A stretch of 64,000 bases of DNA, taken from the NCBI RefSeq assembly GCF_013344685.1, contig NZ_CP050137.1, positions 372,001 to 436,000 of the forward strand, given 5' to 3'. Shown here in pieces: positions 34,654 through 45,183 of the stretch; positions within the stretch are counted from its first letter, which is position 1, and each line of letters opens with the position of its first letter. Both the position numbers and the translations under genes were made by a program. The notes under the pieces were generated by a model, which was not told the DNA's origin, did no database searches, and was given only the letters and a program-made list of their open reading frames with translations. This DNA is from Sphingomonas sp. CL5.1 (lineage in GTDB: Bacteria > Pseudomonadota > Alphaproteobacteria > Sphingomonadales > Sphingomonadaceae).

Positions 34654-36923
34654 CGGCGGCGGCTCTCGGTGGCGGCGTCGAGCCGCGCGGTGCCGCGCAA
34701 TTCCGGCTCGCCGGCGGACTTGCCGACGAAGAAGCGATATTCGCCCGCCAGCCGCGCCCATTGCCCGGCCTTCTCGTCATAGGAGAGCAGCAGCCACGGA
34801 TCGGCGGCGATCGTCACCTCGCGCGTCTCGCCCGGTTTCAGCGACACCCGCGCCCAGCCGGCCAGCCGATGCGTGCGGCCGGGCGGCGCGACATAGAGCT
34901 GCGCGACCTCCACGCCCTCGCGCCTGCCGGTGTTGGTGATCCGCGCGGTGACGGTCAGCCCCGCGCCGCCCGCCTGCTTCAGCCCGGCATAGGCGAAGCT
35001 GGTATAGGTCAGGCCGTAGCCGAACGGGAACAGCGGCTTCGCGTCGGTCTTCTCGAACCAGCGATAGCCGATGTCGCTGCCTTCCTTATAGTCGATCGTG
35101 AACGGATCGTATTTCACGCCGATGCCGAGCGGCCGCTGCTTCGCCGGGTCGTAGCCCACCTCTTGCGGGTGCGGGAGCTGGTCGGTCGCGGCGGGGAAGG
35201 TAAGCGGCAGCCGGCCCGACGGCGACGATGCGCCGGAAAGGATCGCGGCGATCGCCTCGCCGCCGCGCTGGCCGGGGAACCATGCCTCCAGCACCGCGCC
35301 GACCTTGTCGAGCCACGGCATCACGACCGGGTTGCCGGTCTCCAGCACCACGCCGGTGCACGGGTTGGCGGCGGCGACGGCGGCGATCATCGCATCCTGC
35401 CCGTAAGGCAGCGACAGGTCCGCGCTGTCGACCCCCTCCATCTCCGGCTTCACCGCGAAGACGAGGGCGATATCCGCCTCCTTCGCGACGGCGGCGGCGC
35501 GGGCCGCGTCCGATCCGTCGTCGAACACGATCCGCGCGCCCGGCAGCGCCGCCTGCAATGCCTTGAGCGGCGAGGACAGGTCATAGGACGGCGCCATCAG
35601 CGCAAGCAGCGGATGCGTCCCCTCCGGCACGTCGCGATAGACGCCGCCATAGGGGATCACCTGCGACGAGCCGCCGCCGGCCGGCACGCCCTTGTCGGCG
35701 TGGCGGCCGATCACCGCGATCGTCCTCGCGCCGGCGGCGAGCGGCAGCAGGCCGTCGTTCTTGAGCAGCACCATGCCGGCCTCGGCCATCGCCTGCGCGC
35801 GCGCGGCATGGGCGGCCTGATCGATCGCCCCGCCCGGCCTGGCGACATGATCGAGCGCGCCGACCGCGATCATCGAGCGCACGATGCGCAGCGCCATCTC
35901 GCGCACCTGCGCGCGGCTGATCTCGCCCTTGTCGATCGCCGCCGGGATGCCGGCGAAATAATCCTTGTCCTGCGGCGATTGCTGGTCCAGCCCCGCGTCG
36001 ATCGACGGCTTCAGGCTCATCGTCGCGCCCCAGTCGGACATCACCCAGCCACGATAGCCCCAGTCGCCGCGCAGCACCTGCTTTAGAAGGTAATCGCTTT
36101 CGCAGGCATAGCTGCCGCGCACGCGGTTATAGGCGCACATCACCGACGCGGGCCTGCCGCGCCTGATGCCGATCTCGAACGCCAGCAGATCGGATTCGCG
36201 CAAGGCAGCGTCCGACGCCCGCACGTCATAGACGAAGCGGCCGCTCTCCTGGCTGTTGGCGGCGAAATGCTTGATCGTGGAGGCGACGTGATGCGCCTGG
36301 ATGCCCGCGATCTGCTCGCCGACCAGCGTGCCCGCGAGCAGCGGGTCCTCACCGAGATATTCGAAGTTGCGCCCGTTGCGCGGCTCGCGCGCCAGGTTCA
36401 CCCCGCCGGCGAGCTGGACGTTGATCCCCTTGGCGAACGCCTCCGCGCCGATGATGTCGCCGGCCGCATGGGCCATCGCCGGATCGAACGTCGCGGCGAG
36501 CGACAAGGTGGAGGGGAGCGCCGTCGCATGGTCGCCCGGCCGCAGATAGCCGATATCGGCGACGCCGAGGCTGGCGTCGGCCAGTTGCAGCGCGGGGAAG
36601 CCGAGCCGCTCGATCGCGGGCACGAAGCCGGCGGTGCCGATCGCGCCCTTCGGCTTTTCGGTTCGCATCGCCTCCGGGATGAACGGCGGCAGCGGCACGC
36701 CGAGATCAAGCAGGCTGGCGCCCGAACGCGATTTCAGCAGCGAGAGCTGCTCGTCGAGCGTCATCCTGTCTACGAGCGCGGCGGCGCGGGCGTCGATCGC
36801 GGCCTCGTTGCCGGCGCGGGTGTTGGTCGCGGTTATCGGCCTGTCCTTTGCTGCTGCGGGAAATGCCGCCGCCGCGACGATGATCGCCAGCGCGGTCATG
36901 GGAATGCGTCGGATGAGAGTCAT
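34650..36923 (-). CDS. GH3 beta-glucosidase-like enzyme
   Basis: Exported glycosidase of 757 residues with a signal peptide ending near AFPAAAKD. The nucleophile aspartate D297 lies in WVMSDWGAT. KHFAANSQESGR and EPRNGRNFEYLGEDPLL are GH3 substrate-pocket segments. The alpha/beta sandwich second domain (about 390-600) and a C-terminal fibronectin type III-like domain (about 660-740, from GVEVAQLYVAPP) complete the usual architecture. Its ATG overlaps the TetR stop (ATGA). It should cleave terminal beta-linked glucose or xylose; the exact sugar and aglycone cannot be told. Confidence 0.93.
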   Translation of the reverse strand: MTLIRRIPMTALAIIVAAAAFPAAAKDRPITATNTRAGNEAAIDARAAALVDRMTLDEQLSLLKSRSGASLLDLGVPLPPFIPEAMRTEKPKGAIGTAGFVPAIERLGFPALQLADASLGVADIGYLRPGDHATALPSTLSLAATFDPAMAHAAGDIIGAEAFAKGINVQLAGGVNLAREPRNGRNFEYLGEDPLLAGTLVGEQIAGIQAHHVASTIKHFAANSQESGRFVYDVRASDAALRESDLLAFEIGIRRGRPASVMCAYNRVRGSYACESDYLLKQVLRGDWGYRGWVMSDWGATMSLKPSIDAGLDQQSPQDKDYFAGIPAAIDKGEISRAQVREMALRIVRSMIAVGALDHVARPGGAIDQAAHAARAQAMAEAGMVLLKNDGLLPLAAGARTIAVIGRHADKGVPAGGGSSQVIPYGGVYRDVPEGTHPLLALMAPSYDLSSPLKALQAALPGARIVFDDGSDAARAAAVAKEADIALVFAVKPEMEGVDSADLSLPYGQDAMIAAVAAANPCTGVVLETGNPVVMPWLDKVGAVLEAWFPGQRGGEAIAAILSGASSPSGRLPLTFPAATDQLPHPQEVGYDPAKQRPLGIGVKYDPFTIDYKEGSDIGYRWFEKTDAKPLFPFGYGLTYTSFAYAGLKQAGGAGLTVTARITNTGRREGVEVAQLYVAPPGRTHRLAGWARVSLKPGETREVTIAADPWLLLSYDEKAGQWARLAGEYRFFVGKSAGEPELRGTARLDAATESRRR

Positions 36924-37582
36924 TGCTTCGCCCTGGCTGTGTCGGTGGCGCCGGCCCCGGCGCGCGGGTGATCGAGCTGGAGCGCGCCATTCTCGAACCC
37001 GGCGTCGATCAGGCGGCTGAGCAAGCGGATCGAGGCGACGATCTCTTCCGGGCGCGGGGCCAGCACGCTCGCGATCGACAAGCCGCGCACCGCCCAGACG
37101 ATCAGCCGCATCATCGCCATCGACGAATCCACCACCCCGATGGTTTCGCGGATACGCCGAAGCGCATCCTCCTCGATCCGGGCCTGCAACGGCGCCAGCT
37201 TCTCGGCGAGGACGTGATCGCTGCGCGAGCCTTGCAGGATCTCCAGCACCGCGACGCCCGATGGCCGGCTGAGCACCTTCCACCCCACCTCGGGATAGGC
37301 GCGGATGATCTCGCGCGGGTTGGTCATCCCGCGAAAATGCTCCGCGTAACGCGCCAGCTCTTCCTCATAGACCGCCTCGACCACGAAGGTCATCAGATCG
37401 GCCTTGGTGCGGAACTGATGGAGCATCGCGCCGCGGCTGACCCCGGCCTCCGCCGCGACCAGCAGGGTCGTCGTCGCGCCATAACCATGTTCCCGCAGCA
37501 CGCGGATCGCCGCATCGAGCAGGACCGCGCGCGTTCCCGCGCTGCGCTCCGCTTGCGTCCGTCGGCGTCGAACTTCCGTCAT
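36920..37582 (-). CDS. TetR-family regulator of the glycan locus
   Basis: Regulator of 220 residues. The HTH region reads TRAVLLDAAIRVLREHGYG, then VAAEAGVSRGAMLHQFRTKADL. The C-terminal domain is helical. The start at 37582 has GGAGGAGGGGA upstream; in-frame codons further up lack that. It is the first gene of the operon with GH3, esterase and GH20, and is divergent from the TonB receptor. A CTGTAA-A-TTACAG palindrome in the receptor promoter is a likely binding site for it. Relief by a sugar or aglycone would induce uptake and hydrolysis together (inference). Confidence 0.88.
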   Translation of the reverse strand: MTEVRRRRTQAERSAGTRAVLLDAAIRVLREHGYGATTTLLVAAEAGVSRGAMLHQFRTKADLMTFVVEAVYEEELARYAEHFRGMTNPREIIRAYPEVGWKVLSRPSGVAVLEILQGSRSDHVLAEKLAPLQARIEEDALRRIRETIGVVDSSMAMMRLIVWAVRGLSIASVLAPRPEEIVASIRLLSRLIDAGFENGALQLDHPRAGAGATDTARAKQ

Positions 37583-37688
37583 TCCCCTCCTCCAGTCGGC
37601 GACGAATCCGCCGTCCATCGGCACGCATAGCGCGTCATTTCCATCCGGCTAGCGCGATTAGGCGGCCCTGGTCAACAAACAAACGGGC

Positions 37689-37716
37689 TTGACTGACTGT
37701 AAATTACAGCCATACC
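37689..37716 (+). promoter_or_regulatory. Receptor promoter with embedded palindrome CTGTAA-A-TTACAG
   Basis: A -35-like TTGACT (37689-37694) and a -10-like CATACC (37711-37716) are separated by 16 bp. The spacer contains a perfect 6-1-6 palindrome (37697-37709). A repressor bound there would directly exclude RNA polymerase. The divergent TetR gene begins 107 bp away. Confidence 0.6.
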
Positions 37717-37779
37717 GGCCCCAAGCGATCGAGTGCCGGGCGGTCCGGCCGCGAATCGCCGGGGGAGGAGCAAGGGAAA

Positions 37780-40071
<2,292 letters not shown>

Positions 40072-40082
40072 GCCATCCCCTG

Positions 40083-40116
40083 CCGGGCCGGACGCAATGT
40101 CCGGCCCGGTCTTTTT
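40083..40116 (+). terminator. Intrinsic terminator
   Basis: A perfect 11-bp GC stem (40083-40093 with 40099-40109), a 5-nt loop GCAAT and a following CTTTTT run, 11 bp after the receptor stop. This is the clearest rho-independent terminator in the window. Confidence 0.9.
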
Positions 40117-40142
40117 CAGGGAATGAGAGTAGGGGAGGACGC

Positions 40143-41054
40143 ATGAAGCTGAATCGTCGCCACCTTCTCCGCCTTACCGGAGCCACCGCCGTCGCGGCGG
40201 CGGCGGCCGGGCCGGGCAGCGCCGTCACCCCCGCGTTCGCGCCGGCGATCGGCGTGCAGCTCTATATGCTCCGCGACCTGCTCGCGAAGGACGTTGAGGG
40301 CACGCTGGCGGCGATCGCGCGGATCGGCATCCGGTTCGTCGAATTCGCCGGCTTTTATGACCGCACGCCAAGCCAGTGGCGCGCTTTGCTCAAGGTCAAC
40401 AACCTGACCGCGATCGGCGCGCACGGCCTCTATCCCGACATGCGCGACGAGCAGGCCGCAGCCGCGATCGACGACGCCGCCGCGATCGGGCTGGAATGGG
40501 TGGTCGCCGCCGTGCCGCGCCTCCCCGGCCTGACGCTGCCGATCACCGAGGAGAAATTCCGCGCCGCCACGCAGCGCATCACCGCCGACGACATCAACGC
40601 GGCCTCCGCGCGCTTCAACCGCTTCGGCGAGATGGCGAAGGCGGCGGGAATGCGCTTCGCCTACCACAACCACGGCTTCGATTTCCGGCGCTACGACGGC
40701 CGCTACGGGCTGGACCTGATCCTCGCCGAGACCAATCCGGCGCTCGTCGCGCTGGAGCTGGATATCGGCAACACGATCGCCGCCGGCATCGATCCCCTGC
40801 CGTATCTCGCGCCGGGCGGGCGGGTTCGGCTGGCGCACGTCAAGGACTGGCGCGGGCCTTACACGCCCTCGCTCTACGACATACCGGCATCGGCGCCCGT
40901 CGGCGAGGGCACGATCGCATGGCCGCCGATCCTCGCCGCGCTGAAGCGCGCCCGCGTGCCGTATGTCTTCATCGAGCAGGAAAGCATCGAACCGGCCGCC
41001 GCGCTCGACCTGCTCGCGCGCAACTTTCGCCATCTGCAAGGGGAAGGGAAATGA
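40143..41054 (+). CDS. Exported sugar phosphate isomerase/epimerase-like TIM-barrel protein
   Basis: Protein of 303 residues with a Tat-like signal (MKLNRRHLLRLTGATAVAA). The rest is a xylose-isomerase-like TIM barrel (AP endonuclease family 2 fold). Candidate metal ligands are in RFAYHNHGFDF, ALELDIGN, RLAHVKDW and FIEQES. Cytoplasmic relatives isomerise sugars; exported ones may act on unphosphorylated or oxidised sugars, and some members of this fold perform eliminations on keto-glycosides. GGGGAGGAC lies upstream of the ATG. It is translationally coupled to the SGNH esterase downstream and follows the glycan receptor. Reaction unknown; a role in glycoside processing is inference from context. 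Confidence 0.8.
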   Translation: MKLNRRHLLRLTGATAVAAAAAGPGSAVTPAFAPAIGVQLYMLRDLLAKDVEGTLAAIARIGIRFVEFAGFYDRTPSQWRALLKVNNLTAIGAHGLYPDMRDEQAAAAIDDAAAIGLEWVVAAVPRLPGLTLPITEEKFRAATQRITADDINAASARFNRFGEMAKAAGMRFAYHNHGFDFRRYDGRYGLDLILAETNPALVALELDIGNTIAAGIDPLPYLAPGGRVRLAHVKDWRGPYTPSLYDIPASAPVGEGTIAWPPILAALKRARVPYVFIEQESIEPAAALDLLARNFRHLQGEGK

Positions 41055-41896
41055 CTATCGCGCTGATCGCCGCGCTGGCGCTCGCCGGGCAGGCCGCGCC
41101 GGCTTCCCCGCCGCTCACCGTCGGCATCCTCGCCGATCCGTGCGCCGCGCTACCGGCGATGCCGGCCATCGTCGCCGATTATATGGCGCGCTATGCGACG
41201 GCGAAGGCGGCCGGCCAGCCCGCGCCGCCGGTCACCGCCGACGGCATGGCGATCTACCAGCGGTGGCAGGATGCGTTGCTCGTCAACGACTTCCCCGGCC
41301 TGTGCCGCTATCGCGCCGAGAATGCCGCGCTGCCGCCCGCCAGCGCCGACCGCATCGTCTTCTTCGGGGATTCAATCACCGAATTGTGGCGGCGCGAGGA
41401 TCCAGGATTCTTCACCGCCGACCGCATCGATCGTGGCGTCAGCGGGCAGACGACGGCGCAGATGCTCGGCCGCTTCCGCGCCGACGTGATCGACCTGAAA
41501 CCGCGCACCGTGCACATCATGGCCAGCACCAACGACATCGCCGGCAACACCGGGCCGACCACGCTGGCGGCGATCGAGGACAATATCCGCTCGATGGCCG
41601 AACTGGCGCGGGCGCATGGGATCAGGGTCGTGCTCGCTTCCGTGCCGCCCGCCGCGCGGTTCGGCTGGCGGCCCGGCATCGCGCCGGTGGAGAGCATCCG
41701 CGCGCTCAACGCGTGGCTCGCCGATTACGCGCGCCGCGAGAAGCTGACCTATATCGACTATTATTCCGCGCTGGAGGACAAGGACCACGCCTTTCGCGCC
41801 GAATGGTCGGGCGACGGCGTCCATCCCAATGCCGCCGGCTATGCCGTGATGCGCCGCGTCGCCGGGCGGGCGCTGGGGCTGGACGGCCGGCGATGA
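41051..41896 (+). CDS. SGNH/GDSL-family hydrolase
   Basis: Exported esterase-like protein of 281 residues with a short signal peptide (ALIAALALAGQAAPA). A roughly 75-residue N-terminal segment is followed by the SGNH domain. Block I FFGDSITELW holds the serine, block II has GVSGQTT, block III has ASTNDIAGN, and block V GDGVHPNAAGY holds the Asp-His pair. Such enzymes often remove acetyl groups from carbohydrates. Its ATG overlaps the preceding stop (ATGA), and its stop lies 4 bp from the convergent thioesterase gene. It completes the 37.8-41.9 kb glycan unit, giving that locus two esterases. Confidence 0.88.
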   Translation: MTIALIAALALAGQAAPASPPLTVGILADPCAALPAMPAIVADYMARYATAKAAGQPAPPVTADGMAIYQRWQDALLVNDFPGLCRYRAENAALPPASADRIVFFGDSITELWRREDPGFFTADRIDRGVSGQTTAQMLGRFRADVIDLKPRTVHIMASTNDIAGNTGPTTLAAIEDNIRSMAELARAHGIRVVLASVPPAARFGWRPGIAPVESIRALNAWLADYARREKLTYIDYYSALEDKDHAFRAEWSGDGVHPNAAGYAVMRRVAGRALGLDGRR

Positions 41897-41900
41897 GCGA

Positions 41901-42326
41901 TCAGGGCAGCGCGTAGCCAACCGTCGCCTGCGCGACCAGCCGGTCCTCCACGCCCTGCCAGATCCGCACGTCGACCGTCGCCAGCCGTCGGCCGAGCTTC
42001 ATGAGGTGCGCGTCGGCGACGATCGGCTCGAACCGGCAGGCGCGCAGGAAGGAGATCGACAGCGCGTTGGTCACCGCCATCGCCTCCGGGCCGTGATGCG
42101 CGGCGATCACGCCGTAGGCGGCGACGTCCGCCAGCGTCATCAGCGTCGGGCCGGAGACGATGCCGCCCGGCCGCGCCATCGCCGGCAGCGGATCGAGCCG
42201 CATCCGCAGGCGGTTGAGCGCGAGGCTCTCCACCTCGCCCAGCGTCGCCCGCGCGGCGGTGGGGAAGGCCGCGTCGAGGAACGCCGACAGCTCCGCCACC
42301 GTCAGGCGCAACGCCGCTTCGCCCAT
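41901..42326 (-). CDS. PaaI-type hotdog-fold thioesterase
   Basis: Protein of 141 residues with the hotdog-fold pattern RPGGIVSGPTLMTLADVAAYGVIAA, followed by VTNALSISFLRAC and VDVRIWQ. The family hydrolyses acyl- or aryl-CoA thioesters in the cytoplasm. The start at 42326 shares its A with the purC stop (TGATG), so it is coupled to purC without an obvious metabolic link. The substrate is not predictable. Confidence 0.82.
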   Translation of the reverse strand: MGEAALRLTVAELSAFLDAAFPTAARATLGEVESLALNRLRMRLDPLPAMARPGGIVSGPTLMTLADVAAYGVIAAHHGPEAMAVTNALSISFLRACRFEPIVADAHLMKLGRRLATVDVRIWQGVEDRLVAQATVGYALP

Positions 42327-43306
42327 CAGGCGGCGCCGAACAGCGACGCCAGCCGGTCGCGGATGCGTTCCAGCACCGTCGCGCCCGCGAGGTCCGGCTC
42401 GAACGCCTGCCCGGTGATCGTCTCGAACGCTTCGGCATAGGTGTTCGTCGTGCCGACGATCAGGTCCGCCGGGATTTCGGGGATCGCGTCCCTGTATGGA
42501 TCGCAGCGCGCGGCCACCCATGAGCGGACGAAATCCTTGTCGAAGCTGTCCGGGCGCTCGCCCGCCTCGAAGCGCGCCTGATAGGTCGCCTTCTTCCAAT
42601 AGCGGCTGCTGTCCGGCGTATGGATTTCGTCGGCGAGGATGATCCTGCCCTCGCTATCGACGCCGAACTCATATTTGGTGTCGGCCAGGATCAGCCCGCG
42701 TTCGTCGGCCAGCTTCTGCCCGCGCGCGAACAGCGCCAGCGCGGCGGCGCTCACCTCCTCCCATTGCTCGGGCGTGAGCAGCCCGCGCTCGAGGATCTCG
42801 GTCGGCGTGAGCGGCTCGTCATGGCCGCCGTCGAATTCCTTGCTGGTCGGGGTGATGACCGGCGCGGCCAGCCGCTCGTTGTCGCGCATCCCGTCCGGCA
42901 GCGTCATGCCGTACATCGCGCGCTGCCCGGCCTTGTAGCGCTTGAGGATCGAGGTGTCGGTCGTCCCGGCGAGATAGTCGCGCACGACGATCTCGACCGG
43001 CAGGATATCGAGCCGGCGGCAGATCAGGACATTGGGGTCCGGGTATTCGATCACATGATTGGCGCAGATGTCCGCGGTCTCCTCGAACCAGAAGCGCGCC
43101 GTCTGGGTGAGGATCTGGCCCTTGAAGGGGATCGTGCACAGGATGCGGTCGAACGCGCTCAGGCGATCGGTCGCGATGATGACGCGGCGGCCGTCGGCGA
43201 GGTCGTAATTGTCGCGCACCTTGCCGCGATAATGGCGCGGAAGCTCAGGGATCGTCGCGTCATCCAGCGTCCGCGAGACGAAGGCGGAATAATCGCGAAC
43301 CGGCAT
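42326..43306 (-). CDS. purC: SAICAR synthetase
   Basis: Phosphoribosylaminoimidazole-succinocarboxamide synthase, 326 residues, joining aspartate to CAIR in purine synthesis. Motifs include [12 protein letters not shown] near the N-terminus, [19 protein letters not shown] and [11 protein letters not shown] with [12 protein letters not shown]. The length matches the longer, yeast-like form, above the roughly 240-residue E. coli enzyme. I use the ATG at 43306, with AGGA 7 nt upstream; GTG at 43312 is possible. It is separated from purL (52007) by about 9 kb, and purS and purQ are absent from the window. Confidence 0.96.
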   Translation of the reverse strand: MPVRDYSAFVSRTLDDATIPELPRHYRGKVRDNYDLADGRRVIIATDRLSAFDRILCTIPFKGQILTQTARFWFEETADICANHVIEYPDPNVLICRRLDILPVEIVVRDYLAGTTDTSILKRYKAGQRAMYGMTLPDGMRDNERLAAPVITPTSKEFDGGHDEPLTPTEILERGLLTPEQWEEVSAAALALFARGQKLADERGLILADTKYEFGVDSEGRIILADEIHTPDSSRYWKKATYQARFEAGERPDSFDKDFVRSWVAARCDPYRDAIPEIPADLIVGTTNTYAEAFETITGQAFEPDLAGATVLERIRDRLASLFGAA

Positions 43307-43339
43307 GCGCACATCCTCGAAAGCGGGGAAAGGCGCGTC

Positions 43340-43903
43340 TTAGTCGGACTTACCGCCCGTGTCAGGGACGAATTTCGCGTCCTGCTCCGCGCCCGCGCCG
43401 GGCGGCGCGAAGGCCCGCTCCGGGATCGTGGCCACCAGTGGTTCATGTCCCCAATCCGCCAGCAGCCCGAGCAACGCGCGCCCCGGCAATCCCACGGTCG
43501 CGGTGTTGCGCAGCGGGTGGACGTTGACCCGCGCCGCCTCCGCGAGACCGGCGTCGAGCACCACGCGCACCCGCCCCTCGCGATCGTTGATCGCGGCGAG
43601 CGGGGTCACCGATCCAGGCGTGACGCCGAGCAGCCGCTCCATGTCCCCCGCCTTGCCGAAGCTCAGCTTCCTCGCGCCGATCGCGACGGCCAGCGCCTTG
43701 AGATCGACGCGCCTGGCGTGATCGACCGTCACCAGCCAGAACGCGCCGCCGGCATCCTTCAGGAACAGGTTCTTGGTATGCGCGCCGGGCAGCGCATCAT
43801 GGATCGCGGCGCTTTCCTCGACGGTGAACACCGCCGGATGCTCCAGCACGTTCCATGCGAGGCCATGATCGGCGAACGCCGCGCGCAACGCCTCCTCGCT
43901 CAC
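43340..43903 (-). CDS. Prolyl-tRNA-editing (YbaK/ProX-type) deacylase
   Basis: Stand-alone editing protein of 187 residues, related to the INS domain of prolyl-tRNA synthetase and to YbaK. Family traits are EHPAVFTVEES, GAHTKNLFLKD with the conserved lysine, VDLKALAVAIGARKLSFG and a C-terminal extension with VNVHPLRNTATVGL. These proteins hydrolyse alanine mischarged on tRNA-Pro or similar errors. The GTG at 43903 overlaps the purU stop (GTGA). Co-translation with purU is curious but has no obvious mechanism. Confidence 0.87.
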   Translation of the reverse strand: MSEEALRAAFADHGLAWNVLEHPAVFTVEESAAIHDALPGAHTKNLFLKDAGGAFWLVTVDHARRVDLKALAVAIGARKLSFGKAGDMERLLGVTPGSVTPLAAINDREGRVRVVLDAGLAEAARVNVHPLRNTATVGLPGRALLGLLADWGHEPLVATIPERAFAPPGAGAEQDAKFVPDTGGKSD

Positions 43904-44754
43904 CTGAACACCACCGTCCGCTGGCCGTTGAGCATCACGCGATGCTCGCAATGCGCCTTCACCGCGCGGGTCAGCACGCGGCTTTCGGTCTCCTGCCCCT
44001 CGGCGATCAGGTCGTCGACCGTGTCGGCGTGATCGACCGTCGACACGTCCTGCGCGATGATCGGGCCTTCGTCGAGATCGGGCGTCACGTAATGCGCGGT
44101 CGCGCCGACCAGCTTCACGCCGCGCTCCCACGCGCGATGATAGGGCCGCGCGCCCTTGAAGGCAGGGAGCGAGCTGTGGTGGATATTGATGACACGCCCC
44201 TCCAGCGCGCGGCACGCGGCATCGGACAGCACCTGCATGTAGCGCGCGAGGATGATGAGATCGACACGCTGCTCGGCGATCAGCGCGAGCAATTTCTCCT
44301 CCTGCGCCGCCTTGTTCTCCGGCGTGACCGGCAGGCAGTGATAGGGAATGCCCTCATGCTCCACCCGCCGCCGCCAGACCTCATGGTTCGAGACGACCGA
44401 CGTCACCTCCATCGGCAGATAGCCGGTGGCGGTGCGATAGAGCAGGTCGTTGAGGCAGTGCCCGCCGCGGCTGACCATCACCAGCGCGCGCTGCTTCACC
44501 GCCAGATCATGCACCTGCCATTCGAGTTCGAAGGCGGCGGCGACCGGCCCGAAGCCGCGCCCGAAGCTCTCCGTCGTCATCCCCGCCGGTCCGGCGAAAG
44601 TGACGCGCATGAAAAAGCGGCCGCTCTCCGCGTCGCCGAACTGCGCGCTCTCGACGATGTTGCAATCCTGCGATGCGATCGAACTGGCGACCGCCGCGAC
44701 GATCCCCTTGCGATCGACGCACGACACCAGCAGCACGAAATCGGGCTTCGTCAT
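43900..44754 (-). CDS. purU: Formyltetrahydrofolate deformylase
   Basis: Enzyme of 284 residues hydrolysing 10-formyl-THF to formate and THF, balancing one-carbon pools and supplying formate for purT-type purine synthesis. An N-terminal ACT domain starts with FVLLVSCVDRKGIVAAVAS. The formyltransferase-like domain carries VVSNHEVW, INIHHSSLPAFKGARPYHRA and the catalytic aspartate near VTPDLDEGPIIAQD. GGAG lies upstream of ATG 44754. It is coupled to the prolyl-tRNA editing gene by GTGA. Confidence 0.95.
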   Translation of the reverse strand: MTKPDFVLLVSCVDRKGIVAAVASSIASQDCNIVESAQFGDAESGRFFMRVTFAGPAGMTTESFGRGFGPVAAAFELEWQVHDLAVKQRALVMVSRGGHCLNDLLYRTATGYLPMEVTSVVSNHEVWRRRVEHEGIPYHCLPVTPENKAAQEEKLLALIAEQRVDLIILARYMQVLSDAACRALEGRVINIHHSSLPAFKGARPYHRAWERGVKLVGATAHYVTPDLDEGPIIAQDVSTVDHADTVDDLIAEGQETESRVLTRAVKAHCEHRVMLNGQRTVVFR

Positions 44755-44878
44755 CGACACTCCAACCTTCCCCGGACGCGCATCTAGGCAAAAGGGCGGG
44801 GGCGGGAAAGACGATTGCGTCTCACGAGGGAATCCGTGCCGGATATGGCGGGCGGCGGCTCCGCCATGCGGGCCATAA

Positions 44879-44914
44879 GCAAAAAGGCCGCCCCGGATGG
44901 AGCGGCCCTTTATT
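44879..44914. terminator. Terminator hairpin downstream of the CsbD gene
   Basis: GGCCGC (44886-44891) pairs with GCGGCC (44902-44907). On the minus strand the stem is followed by a TTTTT run, as expected for a terminator of the CsbD gene ending at 44934. The plus strand also has CTTTATT after it. Confidence 0.75.
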
Positions 44915-44933
44915 ATCGGCAATGAGCGGCAGG

Positions 44934-45134
44934 TCAGATATCGTCGCCGAGCGCGCCCTTGACCTTGCCCTTGAACTGCTGCGCCTTGCCTTTCAACTCC
45001 TGCGCGGCGCCTTCCGCCTCCATCTTCGCATCCTTGTCGGTGCGGGTCGCGGGGTCCTTGTCGGCCATCGCCTGTTTGGCCTTGCCGACGGCTTCGTTCA
45101 CATTGCCTTTGATCTTGTCGATCAGTTCGCCCAT
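44934..45134 (-). CDS. CsbD-family stress protein
   Basis: Small hydrophilic protein of 66 residues beginning MGELIDKIKGNVNEAVGKA and ending KGKAQQFKGKVKGALGD, the two CsbD half-motifs. Members are induced by general stress or stationary phase and are thought to be largely disordered; molecular function is unknown. GGAGA lies upstream of the ATG. It has its own terminator and stands alone between purU and thiSG. Confidence 0.9.
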   Translation of the reverse strand: MGELIDKIKGNVNEAVGKAKQAMADKDPATRTDKDAKMEAEGAAQELKGKAQQFKGKVKGALGDDI

Positions 45135-45183
45135 CTCCAGTCTCCTTCTACGGAAACCAACGGTTTCGGGCGGCGGCGGTTCC

